Assembly: GCA_016709155.1 (NCBI GenBank) | Contig: JADJEI010000013.1 | Coordinates: 806,001 to 870,000 of the forward strand | DNA from: Ignavibacteriales bacterium | GTDB lineage: Bacteria > Bacteroidota > Ignavibacteria > Ignavibacteriales > Ignavibacteriaceae | Reading direction: 5' to 3' | DNA length: 64,000 bases | Part shown: positions 14,952 to 23,491 of the stretch, one piece after another | Position numbering within the stretch: the stretch's first letter is position 1 | How the letters are laid out: each line of letters starts with the position of its first letter | Notes under the pieces: generated by a model | Told to the model about the DNA's origin: nothing | The model's database searches: none | Seen by the model: the letters and a program-made list of their open reading frames with translations, nothing else | Program-made: the position numbers and the translations under genes

Positions 14952-17027
14952 CTATTTCATCAGCATCATCTTCTTAGTTTCAACAAAACTACCCGCCCCG
15001 CTTACCGGGTAAACTCGTAGTTGATAGTAGTACACTCCGCTGGACAGGCTGATAGCCTGTCCTACATTAAACTCCACTTCGTAAGTGCCGGGCTGTTGTG
15101 TTTCGTTTACGAGTGTTGCAACTTCGTTGCCAAGTATGTCATACACAAGAAGCCTCACCCCCAACCCCTCTCCAAAGGAGAGGGGAGTTGAAGGAATTGT
15201 ATATTTTATTTTTGTTGTGGGATTAAATGGATTAGGATAATTCTGCTCAAGTGAAAATTCTGTTGGTGAATTTATTTCAATTTCAACTGTGTTTGAATAT
15301 TCAAAGCTTCCATCAAAATCTATTTGCTTTAATCTGTATTGATATTTACCACTTGAAAGATTTTCATCAGTGAAAGAATAACTCTTAGGTTCGGTAGTAG
15401 TCCCAAACCCTGGAACGAAACCTATTGCCTCAAAAGTCCCTTCTCCTTTGGAGAAGGGGTTGGGGATGAGGCTTCTTTCTAATTCAAATCCGCTGTTGTT
15501 CGTTTCAGTTGCTGTTTGCCAATTAAGTGAAACTGAATTTTGCGTTACTGTTGCAGTGAAACTTTGTAACTCAACTGGAACAATTGGATTTCCCAATTCA
15601 CCAAATTTATTTATATCCTGTGCATAGATATCATGATTGGATGAGCGCATATCACCCCATGCAAGATTACAATTAAAATTGTTATCAATTGAAGAAGCTA
15701 ACTGCAATTTGTCTTGTGTGGAATTTGAAAGTGTAACAAAATCACCGCTCCAGATAAAATCACCGTTTGCATCACACGCAAATCCTTCAACAGTTTGATT
15801 TAATCCGCTTCCGTTTCCAACTAAGTAAAAAAGATTTGCAGCACCATTTCCCATTAGTTCATTAAGATAGCTGATGGAAGCCGTGAATGGCGCACTTAAA
15901 TCTTTAAATATTTTAGCATTGTCTCCCCACAATCTTTCGCCTGTTGGAGAAAGTAACTGTCCTGAAATTCCATTCTGATTTTGGTTTGCATCCGTTTCCA
16001 TCCAGAAAGTAAAAGTTTGTTGAGTAACCGGATCGAAAGCCGCAACAGGATTGAATTTATGTCTATTAGCTTTTAAAGATAGCTCGGCTCCATTTTCAGG
16101 GAAGTAGATTGTTCCGTTGGATGAAATACGTTGAGCAAATCCGCTTTGAAGATTATTAAAGTCTCTATCATCATGCCAAGCCGCTATAGCGCCATTTAAA
16201 TTATCAGAATAAACTTCCGGAACACTGAATGAAGAAATAGTTCCAAGATTTTGCAGCATTACCCCTCCCGTTCCCCATTCAAACAAACCGTCAGCATCAA
16301 GTTTGGTTGCCCGAAGTTTTACTGTCTGTGCAGGAAAAGTTCCTGTAACTGTGGTGTGAACCACAATCACTGCATCATTATCCGAAGCAACTACATCAGG
16401 ATAGCTATAACCTTCACTCACCGATTGAATAAGGATGGGGTCGGTTCCCCAAAGTTTGGTTCCGTCCGGCGAGAGTTTTTGATTTGCTATTTGTGATTGA
16501 TCTGCATCCACTACCCATGAAAAAACAAAATTACCATCTGTTGTTTCAGTAATCTTCGGCGCCGCTTGAAAATCAGTTGATGTTGATAAACTTATTCCAT
16601 CACTACCCCATAGGAAATTGCCTTCGGGACTAATTAGGTAAGCAAACACGTTTAAGTTACCTGAATTTCTCGAATCACAAAAAGCGAGCACGGCATTGTC
16701 ATTATGATCTACAATAAGATCGTAATCAACAATAAAAGTAAAATTAGGATTGTCGCTTATCAGCAAGCCATTGTCTGCCCATAACTCGAAACCGGCAGGA
16801 TCAAGTCTTTGAAGATAAACATGATAATCGCCTGAGCGCGTATCAAACCACGAAATGTAACAGCCTCCATCGGATGTAGAAACTATTTTTGCCAAAGCCT
16901 GATCACCGGCTGCATCACAAACTGCAAGATTTACTGAAGGATCGCTTGACCATTGCGGAAAGATTGTACTTGAAGTGGAGAAAAAGAGGATAAATAAACA
17001 GATTATTGCTGAGTAAAGATTTTTCAT
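14952..17027 (-). CDS. Large secreted protein with T9SS sorting domain and in-frame palindromic insertions
   Basis: The 691-residue protein has a signal peptide (MKNLYSAIICLF to TIFPQ) and repeated strands of the form A-x-W-x-D-x-R ([WD]DTRSGDYHVYLQR, CDSRNSGN, WHDDRDFNN, WGDMRSSNHDIYAQ). These suggest a beta-propeller of about six blades. A linker VPVELQSFTATVTQNSVSLNWQ precedes the T9SS domain NYPNPFNPTTKIKYTIP. Two stretches do not belong to the family pattern: RSLIPNPFSKGEGTF before the linker end and STPLSFGEGLGVR inside the sorting domain. Both are translated copies of a dispersed palindrome (15431-15473 and 15151-15195). They keep the frame, so the protein may still fold. Role unknown. 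Confidence 0.85.
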   Translation of the reverse strand: MKNLYSAIICLFILFFSTSSTIFPQWSSDPSVNLAVCDAAGDQALAKIVSTSDGGCYISWFDTRSGDYHVYLQRLDPAGFELWADNGLLISDNPNFTFIVDYDLIVDHNDNAVLAFCDSRNSGNLNVFAYLISPEGNFLWGSDGISLSTSTDFQAAPKITETTDGNFVFSWVVDADQSQIANQKLSPDGTKLWGTDPILIQSVSEGYSYPDVVASDNDAVIVVHTTVTGTFPAQTVKLRATKLDADGLFEWGTGGVMLQNLGTISSFSVPEVYSDNLNGAIAAWHDDRDFNNLQSGFAQRISSNGTIYFPENGAELSLKANRHKFNPVAAFDPVTQQTFTFWMETDANQNQNGISGQLLSPTGERLWGDNAKIFKDLSAPFTASISYLNELMGNGAANLFYLVGNGSGLNQTVEGFACDANGDFIWSGDFVTLSNSTQDKLQLASSIDNNFNCNLAWGDMRSSNHDIYAQDINKFGELGNPIVPVELQSFTATVTQNSVSLNWQTATETNNSGFELERSLIPNPFSKGEGTFEAIGFVPGFGTTTEPKSYSFTDENLSSGKYQYRLKQIDFDGSFEYSNTVEIEINSPTEFSLEQNYPNPFNPTTKIKYTIPSTPLSFGEGLGVRLLVYDILGNEVATLVNETQQPGTYEVEFNVGQAISLSSGVYYYQLRVYPVSGAGSFVETKKMMLMK
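15151..15195. repeat. In-frame dispersed palindromic element, copy 1
   Basis: The plus strand reads CCTCACCCCCAACCCC then CTCTCC AAA GGAGAG GGG, a stem centred on AAAG. The coding strand yields TPLSFGEGLGVR in the middle of the sorting domain, between a strand (KIKYTIPS) and LVYDILG, where other T9SS proteins have no insert. Confidence 0.8.
15431..15473. repeat. In-frame dispersed palindromic element, copy 2 (inverted)
   Basis: The same element in the opposite orientation: CTTCTCC TTT GGAGAAG then GGGTTGGGGATGAGG. The coding strand yields LIPNPFSKGEGT. It is in frame, 235 bp from copy 1 and inverted to it. Confidence 0.8.
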
Positions 17028-17207
17028 ACTGCGTCTCTTTAGTTATTGTGGAAATAATACTTGCACCTAATAAAAAATATTCATTTAATAGTTTAAATCA
17101 AATTCAATTATTTCATATAATTAAAATCGAAAATTGTAAATTAACAGACACAAATTTTAAATATTAGTATCTAAAATTGTTTAGAAAATAAAGGAGTAAT
17201 TTATCCA

Positions 17208-18206
17208 ATGAGTTCGTACTTAGAAACTGCAAAAAATGTTTACAAAGAAGCTGCTGAAAATCCGCAAAAAGGCTTATGCTGTACCACCACCCCAATTTGG
17301 CAATTTCCCGATCTGAATATTCCCAAAGAAATGCTTGAAATGAATTACGGCTGCGGCAGCACCGTAAACCCGCGTGATTTAGTCAATAACCCGAAAATAC
17401 TTTATGTTGGAGTGGGCGGGGGAATGGAACTGCTTCAGTTTTCATACTTCAGTCGTGAAGAAAAAAATGTAATTGGAATTGATCCCGTCGAAGAAATGAT
17501 TTCTAAATGCGATCAAAACCTTTACTTAGCCGAAGAACAAAACAGTTGGTTCAATAGAAATTTTGTTGATCTTCGGAATGGTGATGCTTTGGATCTCCCA
17601 ATCGAAAATGAAACGATTGATATTGCTGCACAAAATTGTTTGTTCAATATTTTTCATAAAGAAGAATTAAAAACAGCTCTCGGGGAGATGTTCCGTGTGC
17701 TGAAACCAAATGGACGATTGGTTTTAAGTGATCCTGTATGTGAGGATTTTATTCCCGATGATTTGCGAAATGATGAAACACTTCGAGCATTGTGTTTGAG
17801 CGGTGCAATTCCTCTCAAAGATTATTTGAAAATGATTTCGGAAATTGGTTTTGGAACTATTGAAGTGCGGGCAAAACGAGCTTATCGCATGATTGATAAA
17901 CTTCACTACAATACTGATCATAATATTTTTGTGGAGAGTGTAGAAATTTGTGCAATAAAAGATCCAATGCCGGAAGATGGCGCTTGTGTTTTTACCGGCA
18001 AGACTGCAATTTATTTTGGCGAAGATGAATTATACGATGATAATAAGGGGCACGTGCTTCTATATAACCAGCCTCTTGCTGTTTGTGATAAAACTGCTGC
18101 TGCATTAAAATCATTAAATCGGAAAGATATTTTCATTTCAGAATCAACTTACTTTTATGACGGAGGGGTTGCTGCTAACAGCCGTATCTTTTCTTCTTTT
18201 ACATAA
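17208..18206 (+). CDS. arsM: Arsenite methyltransferase of the arsenosugar type (ArsM-like), C-terminus frameshifted
   Basis: ArsM transfers methyl groups from S-adenosylmethionine to As(III). The protein fits the arsenosugar-pathway subfamily: KGLCCTTTPIWQFPDL, MNYGCGSTVNPRDL, the SAM-binding loop ILYVGVGGGMELLQFSYF, GIDPVEEMI, NGDALDLP and the extra C-terminal domain YNQPLAVCDKTAAALKSL. The literal frame ends in DGGVAANSRIFSSFT. One extra G in the run 18165-18168 would give YDGGGCC and a stop at 18176-18178 (323 residues), matching the Cys-Cys end I know for this family. The usual partner, the radical-SAM protein ArsS, is not next to it. AAAGGAG precedes the ATG with a long spacer. Confidence 0.88.
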   Translation: MSSYLETAKNVYKEAAENPQKGLCCTTTPIWQFPDLNIPKEMLEMNYGCGSTVNPRDLVNNPKILYVGVGGGMELLQFSYFSREEKNVIGIDPVEEMISKCDQNLYLAEEQNSWFNRNFVDLRNGDALDLPIENETIDIAAQNCLFNIFHKEELKTALGEMFRVLKPNGRLVLSDPVCEDFIPDDLRNDETLRALCLSGAIPLKDYLKMISEIGFGTIEVRAKRAYRMIDKLHYNTDHNIFVESVEICAIKDPMPEDGACVFTGKTAIYFGEDELYDDNKGHVLLYNQPLAVCDKTAAALKSLNRKDIFISESTYFYDGGVAANSRIFSSFT

Positions 18207-18351
18207 AATAATTGAATCATTCAAGTTCAATATGGTGTGAATCTATTTTATAAAAATTAAGTTAAAAAAATTGATTATAAACTCCTTCAGGTTTATTTTC
18301 CAAATCAAAATTATCTAATAATTTATTATTAAACTTTTTGGAGATTCTGCC

Positions 18352-20241
18352 ATGTCCGATAAAAAACTTTCCGGTGATGTTTATTATCCAACTGATGAAA
18401 TTGTAAAGTTCGCTCATGCTAAATGTGAAAAGCTTTATGAAAGTGCATCAAAAGATTTTGTAAGCTTTTGGGAAACCGAAGCTAAAAATCTTTACTGGCA
18501 TAAGAAATGGAATAAAGTATTAGATGATTCGAATAAACCTTTCTTTAAATGGTTTACAGGCGCAAAGACGAATATTGCGTACAACTGCCTTGATGTTCAT
18601 ATTAAAACTCCACGAAGAAATAAACTTGCATTAATATGGGAGGGGGAGAATGGCGATGTAAAAACTTATTCCTACTTTGCTCTGCATCGTGAAACCTGCA
18701 AGTTTGCTAATGTATTGAAAAGTCTTGGCGTGCATAAAGGAGACCGTGTAACACTTTATATGGGAAGAATTCCTGAATTAATGATTGGAATGTTAGCCTG
18801 CGCAAGAATTGGAGCGATACACTCTGTTGTTTATGGCGGGTTTTCTGTTGAAGCATTACACGAGAGATTAGAGGATAGTCAGTCAAAAGTTTTAATTGTA
18901 TCTGATGGAGCATTTCAACGCGGTAAAATTGTCGAGCTGAAAAAAATTGCCGACGAAGCTTTGCAGCGAGCCGCAACTGTTGAAAGCGTTTTGGTTGTTA
19001 AACGCACCGGTCATCAAATAAATATGGAAGCCGGCAGGGATATGTGGTATCACGAATTAATGAATTTACCTATCGCCAATAACTCCGAAAGCCTTGAAAT
19101 TGTTGATGCTGAAGACCCATTATTTCTGCTTTATACTTCAGGAACAACCGGCAAGCCTAAAGCGATACTGCACACACATGGCGGTTATATGGTAGGTATT
19201 TATTCAACATTAAAATATGTTTTTGATATTCACGATGAAGATCGGTTTTGGTGTGCCGCTGATCCTGGTTGGATTACCGGGCACAGTTACATAGTTTATG
19301 GTCCGTTGTTAAATGGAGCTACATCCTTTATGTACGAGGGTGCCCCGACTTTTCCTTACCCCCACCGATGGTGGCAGATGATTGAAAAATATGGAATAAA
19401 TATTCTTTATACAGCTCCGACTGCTATACGAGGACTTATGCGATTTGGAGATGCCTGGCCAAACCGTTACAATCTTTCTTCACTCCGATTGCTTGGAACT
19501 GTCGGCGAACCAATAAATCCTGAAGCCTGGAAATGGTACAACAGGGTGATCGGAAAAGAAAAATGCCCAATTATGGATACCTGGTGGCAAACTGAAACTG
19601 GTATGTTTATGATTACACCGATGCCTTGCACCCCCCTAAAACCCGGATCGGGGACAAAACCATTCCCCGGACTTGTTATGGACATCGTTGATGAAGGGGG
19701 TAAATCTGTAAAACCAAATGAGGAAGGTTATCTTGTTATTAAAACACCCTGGCCTGCAATGCTCAGAACAGTTTGGAATGATCCTGATAGATATGTTAAT
19801 CAATACTGGTCACGTTTCCCGGGAATGTATATGACCGGTGATTCTGCAAGACGCGATGAAGACGGCTACTTCTGGATTATAGGAAGGGTGGATGATGTAA
19901 TAAAAGTTTCCGGTTACCGATTGGGAACAGCAGAAATTGAAAGCGCTCTCGTTAGTCATCCTGCTGTGGCTGAAGCTGCTGCTATTGGCTTACCGCATGA
20001 AGTTAAAGGAAACGCAATTCATTGTTTTGTTATTCTTCGCAATGGTTTTGAAAAGTCGGATAAACTTTGTGAAGAATTAAGGCAGCATGTCGGTCACGAA
20101 GTTGGTCCGATTGCCAAACCCGAGTTGGTTGAAATAGTTGATTCATTACCAAAAACCCGAAGCGGTAAAATCATGCGAAGAGTTCTGAAAGCCAAAGCAC
20201 TTGGATTAGACCCGGGAAATTTAAGCACGCTTGAGGATTGA
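18352..20241 (+). CDS. acs: Acetyl-CoA synthetase
   Basis: The enzyme converts acetate, ATP and CoA into acetyl-CoA, AMP and pyrophosphate. The 629-residue protein shows the AMP-forming family motifs in order: LYTSGTTGKPKAILHTHGG (ATP-binding P-loop-like), ADPGWITGHSYIVYGPL, DTWWQTETG, TGDSARRDEDGYFWIIGRVDDVIKVSGYRLG, and the C-terminal PKTRSGKIMRR whose Lys is the known acetylation site. Length is normal. TTGGAG precedes the ATG. It lies alone between arsM and the S37 peptidase, with about 145 bp upstream in which promoter elements could not be identified. Confidence 0.97.
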   Translation: MSDKKLSGDVYYPTDEIVKFAHAKCEKLYESASKDFVSFWETEAKNLYWHKKWNKVLDDSNKPFFKWFTGAKTNIAYNCLDVHIKTPRRNKLALIWEGENGDVKTYSYFALHRETCKFANVLKSLGVHKGDRVTLYMGRIPELMIGMLACARIGAIHSVVYGGFSVEALHERLEDSQSKVLIVSDGAFQRGKIVELKKIADEALQRAATVESVLVVKRTGHQINMEAGRDMWYHELMNLPIANNSESLEIVDAEDPLFLLYTSGTTGKPKAILHTHGGYMVGIYSTLKYVFDIHDEDRFWCAADPGWITGHSYIVYGPLLNGATSFMYEGAPTFPYPHRWWQMIEKYGINILYTAPTAIRGLMRFGDAWPNRYNLSSLRLLGTVGEPINPEAWKWYNRVIGKEKCPIMDTWWQTETGMFMITPMPCTPLKPGSGTKPFPGLVMDIVDEGGKSVKPNEEGYLVIKTPWPAMLRTVWNDPDRYVNQYWSRFPGMYMTGDSARRDEDGYFWIIGRVDDVIKVSGYRLGTAEIESALVSHPAVAEAAAIGLPHEVKGNAIHCFVILRNGFEKSDKLCEELRQHVGHEVGPIAKPELVEIVDSLPKTRSGKIMRRVLKAKALGLDPGNLSTLED

Positions 20242-20349
20242 GATATAACTTTGATTAATAAATTAGTGCAATTCGTGAAATTCGTGGCAGTGCCCTGAAA
20301 CTTTTCGAGACTGCAAATGTATATGATTAAATTTAAAATGGAGTAACTC

Positions 20350-21660
20350 TTGAATTCTAAAAATATAAACCTCTTCCTTAGTATTTTATTCTTATTTACT
20401 TTGGGATTTTTTCAAAGCATTACCGCCCAGCAAAGTGAAACCGATCTTTACAAATGGCTAAAGACAATCCCGGAATTTGAAGTTAAGCAAATAACGGGCG
20501 ATGATATGTTCAGCGAAGTCTATGAAATAATGGTAACAATGCCTGTTGATCATAATAATCCTGAAGGACAAAAATTCAAACAGCAAGTTTTCCTTTCTCA
20601 CGTTGATGCTGAGAAACCAATGGTGATGTACCTTGAAGGTTACGCAACAGGAAATTGGACACAGGAATTAACAAAGATGCTTGATTGTAATCAGCTTGTT
20701 GTTGAACACCGCTACTTTGGCGAATCTGTTCCTGAACCATTCGATTGGAAATATTTGACTATCAAACAGGCTGCTGATGATCATCACCGTATTGTAGAAT
20801 TATTCAAGAACTACTACAAAGAAAAATGGATAAGCACTGGAATTAGCAAGGGTGGGTCAACTGTTATTTTTCACGCAAGATTTTATCCCGATGATGTAGA
20901 TGTTTGCGTTCCTTATGTTGGTCCAATTAATTTTTCAACCGAAGATCAGCGCGTGTATGAATGGATAAACTCAGTATCCACTCCTGAATGCAGAAAAAAA
21001 GTATTTGATTTTCAGAAAATTTGTCTTACAAAGCGAGACGAACTTTATCCCATTTTCCTGAAGAATGCTGAAGAAAAAAGATTGACCTATAACATCGTTG
21101 GGGGCGAGCGTGCTTACGAATATGCAGTACTCGAATATTCATTCGCTTACTGGCAGTGGAGTGATGGTGATTGCTCTAAAATCCCTGATGCCCATTCTTC
21201 GATTGAAGACATCTGGAAACACCTGCTTATAAATGGAGGGGTAACTTATTTTAGTGATCAGGATATTGAAGGAATCTATCCATTCTTTTACCAATGCTAC
21301 ACCGAGTATGGTTATTACGGCTATAATATTTCACCATTCGGAGACTTGATTGAATATGCGGACGGGCATACTCCCTTTTTCTTTCCATTAAATGTACTAC
21401 CTGAGTTTGACCCCACCGTTACGCAGGATATTTCCAACTGGGTTCAAAACGAAGCAAAAAATTTTATTTTCATTTACGGCGGCAATGATCCATGGAGTTC
21501 GACAGGAGTTTGCTTGACAGGAAAAACTAACTCCGTAAAGATGGTACTGCCCGGCGGCTCACACAGAACAAGAATAAAAGATTTTTCCGATGATGACAAG
21601 GAAGTGATCTATTCTAAGTTGGAAGAGTGGCTTGGTGTAAAGTTGCTTAGCAGCGATTAA
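20350..21660 (+). CDS. Secreted serine peptidase of the S37 (prolyl tripeptidyl-type) family
   Basis: The 436-residue protein has a signal peptide ending SITAQ and an alpha/beta-hydrolase core: YLEGYAT, QLVVEHRYFGES, the nucleophile elbow G-I-S166-K-G-G, IYGGNDPWS (Asp380) and LPGGSHRTRI (His405). These match MEROPS family S37 tripeptidyl aminopeptidases, which act outside the cytoplasm; substrate range here is inferred. It starts with TTG, which has GGAG at 20340-20343 as its ribosome-binding site; no ATG is available before the signal peptide. The end is followed by a short gap and a predicted outer-membrane protein gene. Confidence 0.85.
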   Translation: MNSKNINLFLSILFLFTLGFFQSITAQQSETDLYKWLKTIPEFEVKQITGDDMFSEVYEIMVTMPVDHNNPEGQKFKQQVFLSHVDAEKPMVMYLEGYATGNWTQELTKMLDCNQLVVEHRYFGESVPEPFDWKYLTIKQAADDHHRIVELFKNYYKEKWISTGISKGGSTVIFHARFYPDDVDVCVPYVGPINFSTEDQRVYEWINSVSTPECRKKVFDFQKICLTKRDELYPIFLKNAEEKRLTYNIVGGERAYEYAVLEYSFAYWQWSDGDCSKIPDAHSSIEDIWKHLLINGGVTYFSDQDIEGIYPFFYQCYTEYGYYGYNISPFGDLIEYADGHTPFFFPLNVLPEFDPTVTQDISNWVQNEAKNFIFIYGGNDPWSSTGVCLTGKTNSVKMVLPGGSHRTRIKDFSDDDKEVIYSKLEEWLGVKLLSSD

Positions 21661-21717
21661 CAATCATTCGCAGCGAGGCAGACCCTGCGATTATCTTTTT
21701 TATTAATATCTAAAAAA

Positions 21718-22521
21718 ATGAATTCGTTTCATGTTATTGTACTCTTATTACTTTCATTGTTGATTTATTCACTCAACAGCTTTGCACAGACGATCAGACT
21801 ATTTCCTGAAAATAAGATTTACGATAAATATTATGCTGATGCATTATCGCATCAGTTTTCTTTGTCCAAGCAATTTGAATCAAATGAATGGTTTGGCAAT
21901 ATTGGTATTGAAAAACCTCTAGTTAATTTCGAATTTGATGAAAACATTTATCAATTTACAGTAGCAGCCACAGTTTTTAACACATTAAAAATTACCCCGC
22001 CGCATATTCAGGTATTTACTGCAGACTATTTAGTAGATTTATTTATTGACAAAAAGTTTTATGATAATTTTATTCTAAGATTTAATTGGGGTCATTTAAG
22101 TGCCCATTTTCAGATGATGGAATTACACAGCTCAATAGAAAATCAATAAATTATGTAAGAGACTATATCGGAATAGCGTCTGAAAACCTGTTGAATATTA
22201 TTAATGGCAAAATATATTATTCCGCTTCTTATAATTTTCATAATGAACCGAAAAAGATAAACACGTACATCTTCAATTAGGATTTGATGGGGGAAATATC
22301 TATCTAATGAATTATTGCTTTACTTTGCATTTGATTTTAAAATTAAAGAGGAGGTGAATTATGGTTCAACAAAATCTTTTCAGGTGGGGCTAAAATATGC
22401 GCAAGACAAATTGTCCAACATTAGATTAGCCTATACTTTCAGGGCAGGGTTTGAGGAAAGGGGACAGTTGTACAATGAATCGGATAATAAGCATCTGATC
22501 GGTCTTTTTTTTGATTTCTAA
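21718..22521 (+). CDS. DUF1207-like outer-membrane protein, broken by three indels
   Basis: Joined across three frames, the product of about 268 residues has a signal peptide ending SFAQ and then strands such as FNWGHLSAHFSDDG, NYVRDYIGIASENL, YYSASYNFH and TFRAGFEERGQ. This layout recalls DUF1207 proteins (SSHLGDE region), predicted outer-membrane barrels. Restoring one T at 22107-22110, one A at 22251-22255 and one G at 22289-22293 gives PKKDKHVHLQLGFDGGKYLSN and a continuous frame to 22521. All three are homopolymer deletions. A real pseudogene would more likely also show non-homopolymer damage. It lies 19 bp before the DUF2279-like gene, so the two probably form an operon. Confidence 0.7.
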
Positions 22522-22540
22522 CATTTAGTTTTGTGAAGCT

Positions 22541-23401
22541 ATGCGAAAGTCATTACTAATACTTATGCTGTACATTCAAATTGTCTTTGCACAAGATTCC
22601 CTGCTATATAAAAACGATGAATCAAGCCCATTCTATTCAAGAAAAAATTTATCCATTGCATTTCTTTCTGGAGCTTATGCATCTACCTTAGTATCGGGAT
22701 ATTATATGTGGTGGAGGGATGGTCAAAGACGGTTCACTTTCTATTCGTCAGAGGAGGGTGAAGGATGGCTAAACGACCCGTACTCGAAAGGAATTGACAA
22801 AGTCGGACATTTTTATACTTCCTATTTTTTTTATAAGCTTTCTAAAAATCTGTTGATTTGGGGCGGTTATCCGGAAGATGATTCAAAACTTCATGCTGCC
22901 ATTATGAGCCTCGGTATTGGTTTGGTAATTGAAGTTGGTGATGGGTTTTCCCGTTTTGGATTTGACTATCAGGATTTAGTTTTTAATACAATTGGCTTGG
23001 GGTATGGTTATCTCCAGGACGTTTTACCCGTTCTTCAAAATTTTAATTTTAAATGGAGTTACATCCCCACCCATGATTTTCATTTCCCCCCTAATTTAAC
23101 ATCCACTTACGAGGCTCATATTTATTGGTTAACAGTTGATGTCCATAATTTATTTCAAAACACATTTATGAATTTCTACCCGGAATATTTACAACTTGGA
23201 ATTGGTTACAGTGTTTCAGATGATTATAAGAGAAGAGAATATTTGATAGGTCTGGATTTTAATTTGGATAAAATTTTTTCAACCAATAATCAGGATTGGA
23301 AGCTTATTATTGACACAGCCAATATGCTTCATTATCCTGCCCCTGGAGTTAAATTCCAAAGCGGGAGAAAACCAGATTATAGATTCTTCATTTTTAACTA
23401 A
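22541..23401 (+). CDS. DUF2279-like predicted envelope protein
   Basis: The 286-residue protein begins with a signal peptide (MRKSLLILML to VFAQ), then a membrane-like segment IAFLSGAYASTLVSGYYMWW. It carries the motif GIDKVGHFYTSYFFYKL (Asp86, His90), characteristic of the DUF2279/YfiM group, and a second half with Phe- and Tyr-rich strands that could be a small barrel (LQLGIGYSV, EYLIGLDFNL). Function unknown in the family. Tight spacing to the preceding outer-membrane gene suggests joint work at the cell envelope. No clear Shine-Dalgarno sequence. Confidence 0.65.
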   Translation: MRKSLLILMLYIQIVFAQDSLLYKNDESSPFYSRKNLSIAFLSGAYASTLVSGYYMWWRDGQRRFTFYSSEEGEGWLNDPYSKGIDKVGHFYTSYFFYKLSKNLLIWGGYPEDDSKLHAAIMSLGIGLVIEVGDGFSRFGFDYQDLVFNTIGLGYGYLQDVLPVLQNFNFKWSYIPTHDFHFPPNLTSTYEAHIYWLTVDVHNLFQNTFMNFYPEYLQLGIGYSVSDDYKRREYLIGLDFNLDKIFSTNNQDWKLIIDTANMLHYPAPGVKFQSGRKPDYRFFIFN

Positions 23402-23491
23402 TGATTTACCTCCCCATTAATTATGCTCTAATTCATTCAATTGATATTCGTTTGAGATTCCGCTATTTTTGACAACAATTTTTTAAATGCT

